A DNA stretch of 64,000 nucleotides from Aquirufa nivalisilvae. GTDB lineage: Bacteria; Bacteroidota; Bacteroidia; Cytophagales; Spirosomataceae. Positions 44,947-54,127 of this stretch are shown here, piece by piece. The notes under the pieces were generated by a model that was not told the DNA's origin, ran no database searches, and was given only the letters and a program-made list of their open reading frames with translations. Both the position numbers and the translations under genes were made by a program. The stretch covers positions 372,001 to 436,000 of the forward strand of contig NZ_SEWX01000001.1 in the NCBI RefSeq assembly GCF_004307455.1. The letters are read 5' to 3'. The first letter of the stretch is position 1. Each line of letters opens with the position of its first letter.

Positions 44947-46977
44947 ATGACCACGCAACTACCCATTAAACAAGTACTTGTTGGAGTATTGAGTCTATTA
45001 ACTTTTTCCAACATCTTAGCTCAACAGAAAACAGTTCAACCTAATTTAGGAAGTCGAAACGTAGAAATTCTACGCATTCAAAATCTATCATTCAAAGATC
45101 TGAATAAGAACAAAAAACTAGATCGATATGAGGATTGGCGCTTACCTATTTCAGAAAGAATCAAGGATTTGGTATCTCAAATGACCTTGGAGGAAAAAGT
45201 AGGATTCATGTTAATTAGCACCACACGGATGGGGGGCGATAATGTATTTGGTGGAGCGCCAGCAGCGGGCCCTGCCACGCCCATCCATGCTGGTTTTAAT
45301 GAAGAAGATTTGATTCAAAACACGAATATGTTTACCAGAAAACCATTAGTAGCTCCCAATATGTCGGCAGCAGGAACCACTAAGGGTGTTCGTCAACTTC
45401 ATTTACGCCACTTTATTTTAAGGGCTAATGCCGCTCCAGAAATCATGGCCAATTGGTCCAACAATCTCCAAGCCTTATGTGAAGATACTCGATTAGGGAT
45501 CCCGGCTATCGTGGCTTCCAACCCAAGAAATCATGTGACGACTGATGCTTCTGTAGGATTGAGTGTGGGTGTAACCTCATTTTCTAAATGGCCTGGGGAA
45601 TTAGGATTGGCTGCCATGAGAGACTTTACTTTGACGCGTCAATTTGCAGAGATTGCCTCCAAAGAATGGCGTGCCGTAGGTCTGAGAAAAGGATATATGT
45701 ACATGGCTGATTTAGCTACAGAGCCCCGTTGGCAGCGTGTGGAAGGGACCTTTGGGGAAGATGCTGATTTAACCTCGCGCATGATTCAAGAAATCATTGT
45801 GGGTTTTCAGGGCAAAAAATTAGGGGCTCAATCCGTTGCCATGACAACGAAACACTTCCCTGGAGGGGGCCCTCAATTAGATGGTCAAGACTCCCATTTT
45901 GATTGGGGTAAATTTGCCCATTATCCAGGAGGGATGTTTGACTACCATGTAAAACCATTTAAAGCTGCCATCGCTGCAGGTACTTCGGCGATAATGCCCT
46001 ACTATTCTGCTCCAAAAGGCAAAGAATTTGAGGAAGTGGGTTTCTCATTTAATAAAGCGATGATCCATGATTTACTTCAAGGTAAATTAGGCTTTCATGG
46101 TATCATCAATTCAGATACTGGCCCCATCGAAATGATGCCTTGGGGCGTAGAAAATTTGAGTATTGCCGAGCGCTATCAAAAAGCCTTGAATGCGGGTGTC
46201 GATATTTTTTCTGGAGCCGCTGATCCTAGCACCTTGTTGGAAACCGTGAAAAAAGGCATGATATCAGAAGAGCGAATTAATAACTCGGTGGCCAAATTAT
46301 TAAAAGAGAAATTTGAATTGGGTTTATTTGAAAATCCTTATGTTTCGGTAGAAGAAGCCAGCCAGATTATTGGAAATAAAGCCTCAACAGATTTAGCCAA
46401 TTTGGCACTTCGTAAGTCCATTGTTTTACTTCGTAATGATCAACAAATATTACCTATTAAGAAGAAAACCAAGGTATATTTTGAAACCTATTTCAATACA
46501 GGTAGAAATACTGACATCATCAAAGTAGCTAAGCCTCAATATTCGGATGTGGAATTTGTTTCCAATAAGGATGAAGCCGATGTTATTTTATTATGGCTAA
46601 TTCCTAATGGTGGTGGCCTGTTCAGTTCCCAAGGCACCAAAATTGATTTAAGATTATCTGCCAATCGAATTGATGTGAATCATGTTAATGAACTAATCAA
46701 TAGCAAACCGACTATCGTGGCAATTAATTATACCAATCCATGGGTCATTGAAGAAATTGATAAAGGGAAAACAAAATCCATCCTAGCTACTTTTGGAACG
46801 ACCCAAGAGGCCTTGTTAGATATTGTGACAGGCAAATACAATCCAAGTGGAAAAATGCCCTTTACCACTCCTATCAACATGAAAGCCGTAGAAGATAATA
46901 AATCGGATGTCCCTGGCTACATGGAAGGCCCTAATTATGGCTTATTCCCATTTGGTCATGGATTATCGTATAAATAA
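44947..46977 (+). CDS. Secreted GH3 beta-glycosidase
   Basis: The 676-residue protein has a Sec signal (to about SNILAQ) and an EF-hand-like calcium segment DLNKNKKLDRYEDW (51-64) seen in many secreted relatives. The GH3 N-terminal TIM barrel follows with TKHFPGGGPQLDGQDSHF and the nucleophile D380 in IINSDTGP, then the C-terminal sandwich domain ending NYGLFPFGHGLSYK. It probably removes glucose or xylose from oligosaccharides outside the inner membrane. It is divergent from an esterase/amidohydrolase operon. Confidence 0.9.
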   Translation: MTTQLPIKQVLVGVLSLLTFSNILAQQKTVQPNLGSRNVEILRIQNLSFKDLNKNKKLDRYEDWRLPISERIKDLVSQMTLEEKVGFMLISTTRMGGDNVFGGAPAAGPATPIHAGFNEEDLIQNTNMFTRKPLVAPNMSAAGTTKGVRQLHLRHFILRANAAPEIMANWSNNLQALCEDTRLGIPAIVASNPRNHVTTDASVGLSVGVTSFSKWPGELGLAAMRDFTLTRQFAEIASKEWRAVGLRKGYMYMADLATEPRWQRVEGTFGEDADLTSRMIQEIIVGFQGKKLGAQSVAMTTKHFPGGGPQLDGQDSHFDWGKFAHYPGGMFDYHVKPFKAAIAAGTSAIMPYYSAPKGKEFEEVGFSFNKAMIHDLLQGKLGFHGIINSDTGPIEMMPWGVENLSIAERYQKALNAGVDIFSGAADPSTLLETVKKGMISEERINNSVAKLLKEKFELGLFENPYVSVEEASQIIGNKASTDLANLALRKSIVLLRNDQQILPIKKKTKVYFETYFNTGRNTDIIKVAKPQYSDVEFVSNKDEADVILLWLIPNGGGLFSSQGTKIDLRLSANRIDVNHVNELINSKPTIVAINYTNPWVIEEIDKGKTKSILATFGTTQEALLDIVTGKYNPSGKMPFTTPINMKAVEDNKSDVPGYMEGPNYGLFPFGHGLSYK

Positions 46978-47063
46978 ACGCTAAGCTATTGACGGAAAAT
47001 TTTTGAACATTTAGCTAATTCCAAAATCGGACATGTCATAAATTCCATTTATTTTTAGAAAAA

Positions 47064-47711
47064 ATGTCGACTATGAGCCCAAAAGTAGATGCCTTCATCG
47101 TTAAACTAGACAAATGGCAAGCAGAATTAAGCTTGTTGAGAAGCATATTATTGGAGATGGGCTTAGAAGAAGATTTGAAATGGGGCTCCCCTTGTTATTC
47201 TTTTGAAAAATCGAATTTAGTCATCCTTCAAGGCTTCAAAGAGTACTTTGCTATTATGTTTTTTAAGGGTGTACTACTGAAAGATGCTGCCAAAGTATTT
47301 AGTAAACCTGGAGAAAATACACAGTCGAGCCGCCAAATTCGATTCTCCCATTTGGACGATATCCTTTCCAAAGAAGCCCTCATCAAATCCTATATTTTGG
47401 AAGCGATTGAAGTAGAAAAATCAGGAGCCAAAGTGATCTTAAAAAAAATTGAGGAATATGCGGTTCCCGAGGAATTTCAAAACGCGATGGAAGAAGATGA
47501 CGCTCTGAAATCAGCTTTCGCCCGTTTAACCCCTGGCCGACAAAGAGTGTATTTGATGCATTTTGCCGAAGCGAAACAAGAAGCTACCAGAATAGCTCGA
47601 ATAGAAAAAAACAAAAGTCGCATCCTAGTAGGCAAGGGATTGGGAGATTGTATCTGTGGTCTTTCCCAAAAAATGCCTACATGTGATGGTTCGCATAAAC
47701 ATGCGAGGTGA
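47064..47711 (+). CDS. YdeI/DUF1801 protein fused to a C-terminal CDGSH iron-sulfur site
   Basis: The 215-residue protein has a DUF1801-like first part (1-115, EEDLKWGSPCYSFEKSNLVI), a YdeI/OmdA-like second part (about 125-190, AFARLTPGRQRVYLMHFAEAKQEATR in part) and a compact CDGSH motif: C196, C198, C207 and H211 in the order C-x-C-G-L-S-x3-P-x-CDGSH, a complete [2Fe-2S] ligand set. The added cluster suggests redox or cluster-transfer function for an otherwise uncharacterised protein. No signal peptide. Confidence 0.85.
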   Translation: MSTMSPKVDAFIVKLDKWQAELSLLRSILLEMGLEEDLKWGSPCYSFEKSNLVILQGFKEYFAIMFFKGVLLKDAAKVFSKPGENTQSSRQIRFSHLDDILSKEALIKSYILEAIEVEKSGAKVILKKIEEYAVPEEFQNAMEEDDALKSAFARLTPGRQRVYLMHFAEAKQEATRIARIEKNKSRILVGKGLGDCICGLSQKMPTCDGSHKHAR

Positions 47712-47714
47712 AAT

Positions 47715-48641
47715 TCATCGATTCATATTTCGCCGATATTCGTTGGGACTAATTCCCATTTTATTCTTAAAAAATCGAGTAAAATGTGCGGCATAAGTAA
47801 AGCCTAATTGATGAGAAATTTGGCTAATATTTTTCTCAAAATCATGCAATAATTCTTTCGCATGATTGATCATTATTTGATGCATGATTTCTATAGGAGT
47901 TTGCTGCGTTTCCCTTTTAATTATATCTCCTAAATAATTGCTTGAAACATGCAATTTATCTGCAAAATAATTGACAGAAGGTAAGCCATAATCATCAGAT
48001 TTACTGGCACTTACAAAATCTCTGACTAAATCTGCAAATTTAACTGAAATATGTTGATGCAAGGGTTGTCGACTCGTAAATTGTCTTTGATAATATCGAC
48101 TGCAATAATCCAATAATAACTCAATATGGGAAACAATTAATTTCTTACTTAAATCATCTAATTCAGGGCTAATTTCTCGACTAATTTTAGTCAGAATTTC
48201 CACCACATTATTTCTTTCTTCTTCATCCACATGCAAGGCTTCATTATGTTCATAGGAAAAGAATGAATAATGATGAATATGTTTCTGTAAAGAAGTCCCG
48301 CGAATTAACTCTTCATCAAATACAAGACATAAACCTTGGGGAACGGACAGGCTTCCCACTTTATCTACTTTATAGATCTGTTTGGGCGCGAAAAATAAGA
48401 GTGTCCCAGCATCGTAGTCATATTGGCTAATACCATATTTCAAATCTCCACAATGTATGTCTTTCAACATGATGCAGTAAAAACCCAAACGCATCCATTC
48501 GCGACATTTAGGTGTCGAATTTGAAAAATCAATGATACTTATCCAAGGATTCACGGTGATATGCTCATTGTAGGCATTAAATGCATCTACGGAATCCAAA
48601 TTCCTAATGGCTACTACTTTATCCTTGATCTTTTCCTCCAT
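47715..48641 (-). CDS. AraC-family transcriptional regulator, paralogue A
   Basis: The 308-residue protein has an N-terminal cupin-like sensing domain (INPWISIIDF-like VNPWISIIDFSN, FYCIMLKDIHCGDLKYGISQYDYDAGTLLFFAP in part) and a C-terminal double helix-turn-helix (about 205-305, LHVSSNYLGDIIK, ISQIAHQLGFTYAAHFTRFFKNKMG in part). It closely resembles the regulator at 54986 over its full length. It is divergent from the tandem outer-membrane barrels, which it may control, and 3 bp from the convergent CDGSH fusion gene. Confidence 0.9.
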   Translation of the reverse strand: MEEKIKDKVVAIRNLDSVDAFNAYNEHITVNPWISIIDFSNSTPKCREWMRLGFYCIMLKDIHCGDLKYGISQYDYDAGTLLFFAPKQIYKVDKVGSLSVPQGLCLVFDEELIRGTSLQKHIHHYSFFSYEHNEALHVDEEERNNVVEILTKISREISPELDDLSKKLIVSHIELLLDYCSRYYQRQFTSRQPLHQHISVKFADLVRDFVSASKSDDYGLPSVNYFADKLHVSSNYLGDIIKRETQQTPIEIMHQIMINHAKELLHDFEKNISQISHQLGFTYAAHFTRFFKNKMGISPNEYRRNMNR

Positions 48642-48667
48642 ACAATTAAAAAATGGTAATCATTTCG

Positions 48668-48711
48668 GTAAAATGTATAAGCCTTTAGCTATCAAAACAG
48701 GCTAATTTTAC
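48668..48711. repeat. Interrupted inverted repeat upstream of the AraC and barrel genes
   Basis: GTAAAAT (48668-48674) and AGCC (48680-48683) mirror GGCT (48700-48703) and ATTTTAC (48705-48711). It lies in the 93-bp gap between the divergent starts at 48641 and 48735 and could be part of the control region. AraC proteins often use direct repeats, so this is uncertain. Confidence 0.35.
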
Positions 48712-48734
48712 AATTTAAAGCAAATTTAATAAAA

Positions 48735-49502
48735 ATGAAATACACAGGTATTTATCTTCTCTGCCTATTCTTACTGCAAGCAAAAGAGAGCTATCCTCAA
48801 GATATTCAAGCATCAAATCCTACGCAAATTAGTGGTACAGTAGGCATTACAAATAATGGTATTTCCATCGTTCCCTCATTTTCATTAGAAAAACCTGCTA
48901 CGGTTTTTAACATGTCTATCTCCAAAGGAAGATTCAGTTTTGATCCAGAATTAGCTTTTTCATTAGAAGCCAAACCCTGGTATTCCTTATTTTGGTTTCG
49001 ATATAACCTGAGCCCCAAGCTATCTAAATTCAAGATAAATGTTGGGACTCATTTAGGGCTCAATTTTGTTACAATCCCCCTACCTGGCTCGAAAGATTCT
49101 ATTCAAGTTCAAAAAACCGATCGATATTTTGTGCTTGAGTTGTTTCCCCGTTATCAATTATCTAAGCACTTAACCATGGGCATTTACTATTTAAGGTCCC
49201 ATGGTTTAGACCCTGCTACATTAAACGCGCTAAACTTTGTCACTTTATATACCGACATCTCGCATATTCAATTGAGTAAAAAAGCCACATTAGGTATAAC
49301 TCCACAAATTTATTACCTCAACATCGATGGTAAAGATGGCTATTATCTAACCTCTGAAATCAGTATTTCTTGGAAAGATTTTCCCATCATTTTTAAATCT
49401 ACCATGAACAAAACTTTTGAATCCACCGTGGAAGGATCTAAGCCTTTTTTATGGAATATCAAGCTTGTATATCCTTTAAAAGGGGGCAAAATCAGGCCAT
49501 AA
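48735..49502 (+). CDS. Outer-membrane beta-barrel protein, tandem copy 1
   Basis: The 255-residue protein has a Sec signal (to about ESYPQ) and a mature part of alternating beta-strands, expected to form a small barrel. Its GTVGITNNGISIVPSFSLEKPA and KGRFSFDPELAFSLEAKPW segments are repeated nearly unchanged in the next gene. I do not recognise a named family. It is divergent from an AraC regulator, with the second copy 52 bp downstream on the same strand. Confidence 0.75.
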   Translation: MKYTGIYLLCLFLLQAKESYPQDIQASNPTQISGTVGITNNGISIVPSFSLEKPATVFNMSISKGRFSFDPELAFSLEAKPWYSLFWFRYNLSPKLSKFKINVGTHLGLNFVTIPLPGSKDSIQVQKTDRYFVLELFPRYQLSKHLTMGIYYLRSHGLDPATLNALNFVTLYTDISHIQLSKKATLGITPQIYYLNIDGKDGYYLTSEISISWKDFPIIFKSTMNKTFESTVEGSKPFLWNIKLVYPLKGGKIRP

Positions 49503-49554
49503 TTTCATTTAATTAAAAAAAAGCTGACCTTTGTATTTCTCTTAATTAACCCAA

Positions 49555-50316
49555 ATGAAATTTAAAACCACTCTCTTGCTAGTATTCCTAGTAAGTGTCA
49601 ACCATTTATTCGCTCAAACAGATTCGACCAAAACTCCTTCTTTTTTTGCAGGCCAAATCACTGCAACCAATAATGGTGTATCCTTAATCCCATCTTTTTC
49701 TTTAGGCAAACCTGCTGTATTATTTGATTTATCTTTAGGTAAAGGTCGTCTGAGTTTTGATCCCATGTTGCGCTTTGCCATGGACGGAAAACCTTGGGCT
49801 TTTGTGCTTTGGTGGCGCTATAAGGCCATCCAACAAAAAAACTTCAAAATGAGTGTAGGCGCTCATCCTGCTTTTGTATTCCGGCAGGAAGAAGCCAATT
49901 TCAATGGTGTTAATACTAGCTATTTAAAAGCCCAGAGATTTTTTGCTTGGGAGGCAACACCCGTCTTGTCCATACACAAAAACATTGCCTTAGGTTTTAG
50001 TTATTTAGGCTCTACAGGTTTGACAAAAGATGTGACTCAAAGCACCACTTTTCTATCATTTAAAACGATTTTCTCTAACCTTACCTGGTATAAAGATTGG
50101 CAAGCAACAATCACTCCCCAATTCTTTTACTTAAAAATGGATGATATAGACGGTACTTATGTGAGTGGCTCTTTAGTTATTTCGAAGAAAAAAAGTCCAT
50201 TTACTTTAACGACCATGTTTAGCAAAAAACTACGTTCTGCTCTGGCCGGCGACGACTTGCTTTGGAGTATTGGTTTGAACTATAATTTTAATCACCAGTT
50301 TAGGAGAATAAACTAA
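49555..50316 (+). CDS. Outer-membrane beta-barrel protein, tandem copy 2
   Basis: The 253-residue protein has a Sec signal (to LFAQ) and the same pattern as copy 1: ITATNNGVSLIPSFSLGKPA and KGRLSFDPMLRFAMDGKPW, then conserved placement of later strands. The pair arose by tandem duplication. A near-consensus -7 element (GACCTTTG, one mismatch) precedes the gene, so it may have its own promoter. The stop overlaps the convergent hydrolase gene by 4 bp. Confidence 0.75.
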   Translation: MKFKTTLLLVFLVSVNHLFAQTDSTKTPSFFAGQITATNNGVSLIPSFSLGKPAVLFDLSLGKGRLSFDPMLRFAMDGKPWAFVLWWRYKAIQQKNFKMSVGAHPAFVFRQEEANFNGVNTSYLKAQRFFAWEATPVLSIHKNIALGFSYLGSTGLTKDVTQSTTFLSFKTIFSNLTWYKDWQATITPQFFYLKMDDIDGTYVSGSLVISKKKSPFTLTTMFSKKLRSALAGDDLLWSIGLNYNFNHQFRRIN

Positions 50317-51233
50317 GGCTTTAAAGCATTTTCTAAGAAAGTCAACACCTTAGATTTCAATTCTTCTGTGTCAAACATCCGTCCAAAATGCGGCGCATCT
50401 TTGACAATGATCAGCTCATTTTTGACAGCTACGCTACTCAACCAGCCACTCAGCAGTTTGGATTGCTTATTGTTGACACTCTTGTCTTTCTCCCCATGAA
50501 TAATTAAAAATGGAGGATCTTGTGCATCAACATAGCTAACTGGACTAGCCTTTTTAGCTAAGTCTGGGCGTTCTATCGGGACAGCGCCCAATAAAATGGC
50601 TTCAGGAGCCTTAGGATCATCGCTACTTTCCAGACCCGTTAAATCCGATGGCCCATAAAAATCGACCACAGCTTTGATATTGAATTTCTGAGCTTTGCCT
50701 TTCATAAAAAATTCAGGAAGCTTATTATTATTGGCTAAACCTACCAGAGAAGCAAGATGTCCACCAGCAGAAAAACCCATGATAGCAATTCTATTTTTAT
50801 CTAAGTGATACTTATCTGCTTGTTCACATAGAAAAGTTAATGCTTGATAACAATCTTGAATCTGCGCAGGAAAAATAGCCTGACTAGCCCAACGGTAATC
50901 AATGGATGCTACCGCAAATCCTCGATTAATCATGGCAGTCAGCGTATTTCCCATATAGCCCATATCGGCATATTTATCATTGACCAACCAGCCTCCGCCA
51001 TGAATAAAAACCACCAGAGGGATTTTACCTGTTGAATTAGCAGGTAAATAAATATCCAATAAATGCTTTTTCAAAGTATCCTGAGCAAAAGGAATATTGG
51101 CATGAAGGACAGTCCCAGCAGGAAATAAATTTAAAACTCTATTGGAAGCCTGAGCAAATAAGGAATTTGCTTGCAAAATCACAAATAGGCATAAGCCACA
51201 GGAAATCAGTTTAATAGCATTTAGTTTCATCAT
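50313..51233 (-). CDS. Exported alpha/beta hydrolase (BD-FAE/HSL-like esterase)
   Basis: I start at the ATG at 51233 (306 residues), which is followed by a clear Sec signal (MKLNAIKLISCGLCLFVILQ). The hormone-sensitive-lipase-like oxyanion motif HGGGW is at about 78-82, the nucleophile S145 lies in MGFSAGGHL, the acid in IIHGEKDKSV and the histidine near APHFGRMF. This places it among acetyl-xylan/BD-FAE-like esterases. It could deacetylate polysaccharides, in line with other esterases in the window. It is a lone gene. Confidence 0.85.
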   Translation of the reverse strand: MMKLNAIKLISCGLCLFVILQANSLFAQASNRVLNLFPAGTVLHANIPFAQDTLKKHLLDIYLPANSTGKIPLVVFIHGGGWLVNDKYADMGYMGNTLTAMINRGFAVASIDYRWASQAIFPAQIQDCYQALTFLCEQADKYHLDKNRIAIMGFSAGGHLASLVGLANNNKLPEFFMKGKAQKFNIKAVVDFYGPSDLTGLESSDDPKAPEAILLGAVPIERPDLAKKASPVSYVDAQDPPFLIIHGEKDKSVNNKQSKLLSGWLSSVAVKNELIIVKDAPHFGRMFDTEELKSKVLTFLENALKP

Positions 51234-51308
51234 GGTATATCTAGACTGCGATAATACAACATTCATCCCAATTTCGGACATGTTACATATCTTTTAAAAG
51301 CAATAAAA

Positions 51309-51338
51309 AAGCCCATCCCTTTTACAAGGATGGGCTTA
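51309..51338 (-). terminator. Terminator of the molybdenum hydroxylase operon
   Basis: GCCCATCC and GGATGGGC pair around a short loop, with a T-run on the minus strand. It lies 16 bp beyond the stop at 51354. Confidence 0.8.
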
Positions 51339-51353
51339 AATTCCCAATTTAGA

Positions 51354-53588
51354 CTAGCCGATCTGATTCCCGAAAGGCTGCTTGTACAATCGCTTGCCCG
51401 TGGCTTTGTAAAGCGCATTGGCCATAGCTCCAAAAATTGGAGGGAATGGTGGCTCTCCCAAACCTGTTGGATCCGTTTCATTGGCCACAAAATGAACATC
51501 GATTTTCTTCGGTGCTTCATTGTGACGAATCATTCGATAAGTGTCAAAATTCTTTTGATTGGTACGTCCTTCCGTAAAGGTCAAATTGCCAAATAATGCA
51601 TTGCCAATCCCATCAATCGCTGCACCTTCCGCCATATTTTTGGCTCCTTCTGGATTCACCACAACTCCACAATCCACAGCAGATGTAACATGATCAACAA
51701 TCACTTGTCCATCTTTCACTCGTAAGTCGATCACCTGAGCCGCATAAGAATTATGGCAGAAATAAGCCGAAACTCCTCTCTTTTTATTAGCATTTTCTGG
51801 CTTGCCCCATCCTGATTTATCACGCACCAATTCCAATACGCCCATATATCGAGCTGCATCGTAATCATTGTTTTTACCCACTGGGTTATCCTTTGCACGT
51901 TGTAATAATTCCAAACGGAAAGCAATGGGATCCTTGCCCATGTATTCCGCTATTTCATCCAAAAACGACTGCTCCGCTGCCGCATTGAAGTTGGAACGAG
52001 GTGCACGGAAAGCTCCCACCGTGATGTTCGAAGGAATAGACCAACTTTCCGCCATGTAATTATCTAAGGCTCCCGCAGGAAAACGGTTCGCATGCAATGG
52101 TGATTCTGGAATTCCTCCCCCTTTAATGTGCATCGCCGTTAAACGCTTATTTTCATCAAAAGCCGCGCGATAAGTCAATTGGTAAGTAGGGCGATAAATA
52201 CCACCACTCACATCATCTTCCCGACTGTAAACTAATTTGATAGGTGCGTTAGCTTGCTTGGAAATCAAGGCTGCCTCCACCATATAATGGCCATAAGCTC
52301 TACGACCAAAACCGCCTCCCATTCGAGCTAAATTAATCTCAATGTTTTCTTTTGGAATACCTAAACGTGTAGCAATGGTATTGGCTATGAAATCAGGTCC
52401 TTGAATAGGTGCCACAAACCTCACTTTGTTTCCTTGAAAATGAGCAAAGGTATTGGTAGGCTCCATGATATTATGCGCCAAAAAAGGTGCGGTATATGTG
52501 CGCTCAATGACATGCTTCGCCGATTCAAAAGCTTTTTCTGGCTCACCATCTTTGCGCTGAATTTGACCTGGTTTTTTATCCATGTCCAACATGTCAGCAT
52601 AATGCTTTGTGGTACTCTCCAAGCCTCCTGGAACAATCGTTTCGCGGTTGTTCATAATCTCCTTGGTGTCTGGTGCATTTTCCCAAACCACATTCAGCTT
52701 TTTTCGCGCATTCATGACATCCCAAGTTGTCTTTCCTACCACCGCAATCACTTCATTGAACGAACGGGTATCAAACATGGCCAATTTTTGGGTAGGCTCA
52801 TAAACCTGTATGGTGAATACATCCACAATCCCTGGCATTTTCTTGGCTGCCGTAGCATCATATGATTTTAAGCGCATACCAAAAGCAGGAGGTCGCTCAG
52901 TCATAGCGATGAGCATTCCAGCTTCTGTATAATCCATCCCAAATAAGGGTTTGCCATGAACAATCTTAGTTCCTTCCACATTTTTCTGTGGAGTCCCTAA
53001 TAGCCTAAACCCTTTATTCGCTTTTAATACAATATCCTTCGGTACAGGTAATTTGGATGCCGCAGTAGAGAATGAGCCGTAACTTCCTGACTTACCACTG
53101 GCCGCATGTTTCACTTGGCCTTTGGAAGTTGTCAATTCCAAAACTGGGACATTCCATGCTTGACTTGCTGCAGTCAAAATCATTTGTCGAGCCGACGCTC
53201 CTGCTGTACGAAGTAGCTTCCAAGCAGAACGGATCGACTGGCTTCCTCCCGTAAACTGACGGTTAAAAAGCGCTGGATTATAACTGGCTTGTTCAACGAC
53301 AATACTTTTAAAATCAACATCCAATTCCTCTGCAATTAGCATCGGTAATGAGGTCATAACATTCTGTCCAAACTCCGGGTTAGGAGAAAAAATCTTGATG
53401 ACATTTTCTGGTGTAATTTTAATATAACTAGTCAATTCTTGCCAAATCGGTTCTACATTCAATGCCGACAAGGTTTCCTCTGGTTTCGCACTAGCCAACC
53501 AAGAGATTCCTAACATGAATCCACCACCCGAAAGCGAAGAAACTTTCAAAAACGAGCGTCTGCTGTACGTGTTGTCTGTCTTTTTCAT
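51354..53588 (-). CDS. Tat-exported molybdopterin-binding large subunit (IorB-like), paralogue A
   Basis: I start at the ATG at 53588, directly after the small-subunit stop (744 residues). A Tat signal (YSRRSFLKVSSLSGGGFML) begins it. Xanthine dehydrogenase/aldehyde oxidase-type cofactor landmarks include GGSQSIRSAW, RMGGGFGRRAYGHYMVEAALIS (in part), FRAPRSNFNAAAEQSFLDE and the catalytic glutamate in GLGEPPFPP. The branch is that of isoquinoline 1-oxidoreductase beta subunits, oxidising an N-heterocycle or aldehyde in the periplasm. The 2Fe-2S subunit gene precedes it in the same operon. Substrate unknown. Confidence 0.9.
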   Translation of the reverse strand: MKKTDNTYSRRSFLKVSSLSGGGFMLGISWLASAKPEETLSALNVEPIWQELTSYIKITPENVIKIFSPNPEFGQNVMTSLPMLIAEELDVDFKSIVVEQASYNPALFNRQFTGGSQSIRSAWKLLRTAGASARQMILTAASQAWNVPVLELTTSKGQVKHAASGKSGSYGSFSTAASKLPVPKDIVLKANKGFRLLGTPQKNVEGTKIVHGKPLFGMDYTEAGMLIAMTERPPAFGMRLKSYDATAAKKMPGIVDVFTIQVYEPTQKLAMFDTRSFNEVIAVVGKTTWDVMNARKKLNVVWENAPDTKEIMNNRETIVPGGLESTTKHYADMLDMDKKPGQIQRKDGEPEKAFESAKHVIERTYTAPFLAHNIMEPTNTFAHFQGNKVRFVAPIQGPDFIANTIATRLGIPKENIEINLARMGGGFGRRAYGHYMVEAALISKQANAPIKLVYSREDDVSGGIYRPTYQLTYRAAFDENKRLTAMHIKGGGIPESPLHANRFPAGALDNYMAESWSIPSNITVGAFRAPRSNFNAAAEQSFLDEIAEYMGKDPIAFRLELLQRAKDNPVGKNNDYDAARYMGVLELVRDKSGWGKPENANKKRGVSAYFCHNSYAAQVIDLRVKDGQVIVDHVTSAVDCGVVVNPEGAKNMAEGAAIDGIGNALFGNLTFTEGRTNQKNFDTYRMIRHNEAPKKIDVHFVANETDPTGLGEPPFPPIFGAMANALYKATGKRLYKQPFGNQIG

Positions 53589-53589
53589 A

Positions 53590-54051
53590 TTATTTCTTGG
53601 CTGCTGCTTGTTGAATAGCTTTTTTAATACGCGTATAAGTTCCACAGCGACAAATATTACCCGACATAAAGTTGTCGATATCCTCCTCGCTTGGGTTGGG
53701 ATTGCTTTTTAATAAAGCAGCCGCACTCATGATTTGACCAGATTGACAATAGCCACATTGTGCTACATCTACGTCCAGCCACGCTTTTTGAACTGGATGA
53801 TCTGCCTTTTCAGCAAGTCCTTCAATGGTAGTAATATTCTGATTTGCCAATGATGATATGGGCAATTGACAAGAGCGAACAGCAATACCATTTAAATGAA
53901 CGGTACAAGCACCACAGGAACCTACGCCACAACCATACTTGGTTCCTTTCAAATCTAATACATCACGAAGAACCCATAAAAGCGGCATATTTTCATCTAC
54001 CTCAACGGTTTGGGGTTTCTTGTTAATCCGTAAAGTGAATTTCTTAATCAT
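53590..54051 (-). CDS. [2Fe-2S] small subunit of the molybdenum hydroxylase (IorA-like)
   Basis: I start at the ATG at 54051 (153 residues). Eight cysteines are present: C41, C46, C49 and C61 for the ferredoxin-type cluster ([13 protein letters not shown]) and C99, C102, C134 and C136 for the C-terminal cluster ([16 protein letters not shown]), the full set for this subunit. It passes electrons from the molybdenum centre. There is no signal of its own, so it would be carried out with the Tat-tagged large subunit. It is the only small-subunit gene in the window, while two large-subunit genes exist. Confidence 0.95.
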   Translation of the reverse strand: MIKKFTLRINKKPQTVEVDENMPLLWVLRDVLDLKGTKYGCGVGSCGACTVHLNGIAVRSCQLPISSLANQNITTIEGLAEKADHPVQKAWLDVDVAQCGYCQSGQIMSAAALLKSNPNPSEEDIDNFMSGNICRCGTYTRIKKAIQQAAAKK

Positions 54052-54076
54052 GGTTTGATATTTATAAAAAGGTGTA

Positions 54077-54084
54077 CAAATGTA
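54077..54084 (-). promoter_or_regulatory. -7 promoter element of the 2Fe-2S/large-subunit operon
   Basis: On the minus strand TACATTTG matches the consensus exactly and ends 25 nt before the ATG at 54051, supporting that start. Confidence 0.55.
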
Positions 54085-54127
54085 TTCAATCAAAATGTCT
54101 AAAAATTACACAAATCAAACAATTCAA

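Noticed and set aside
52401-52865. 154-codon open frame on the plus strand inside the molybdenum hydroxylase gene
   Set aside because: It lies fully opposite a strongly supported conserved gene, and its product is rich in H, F and C with no recognisable domain, as expected of an antisense shadow.
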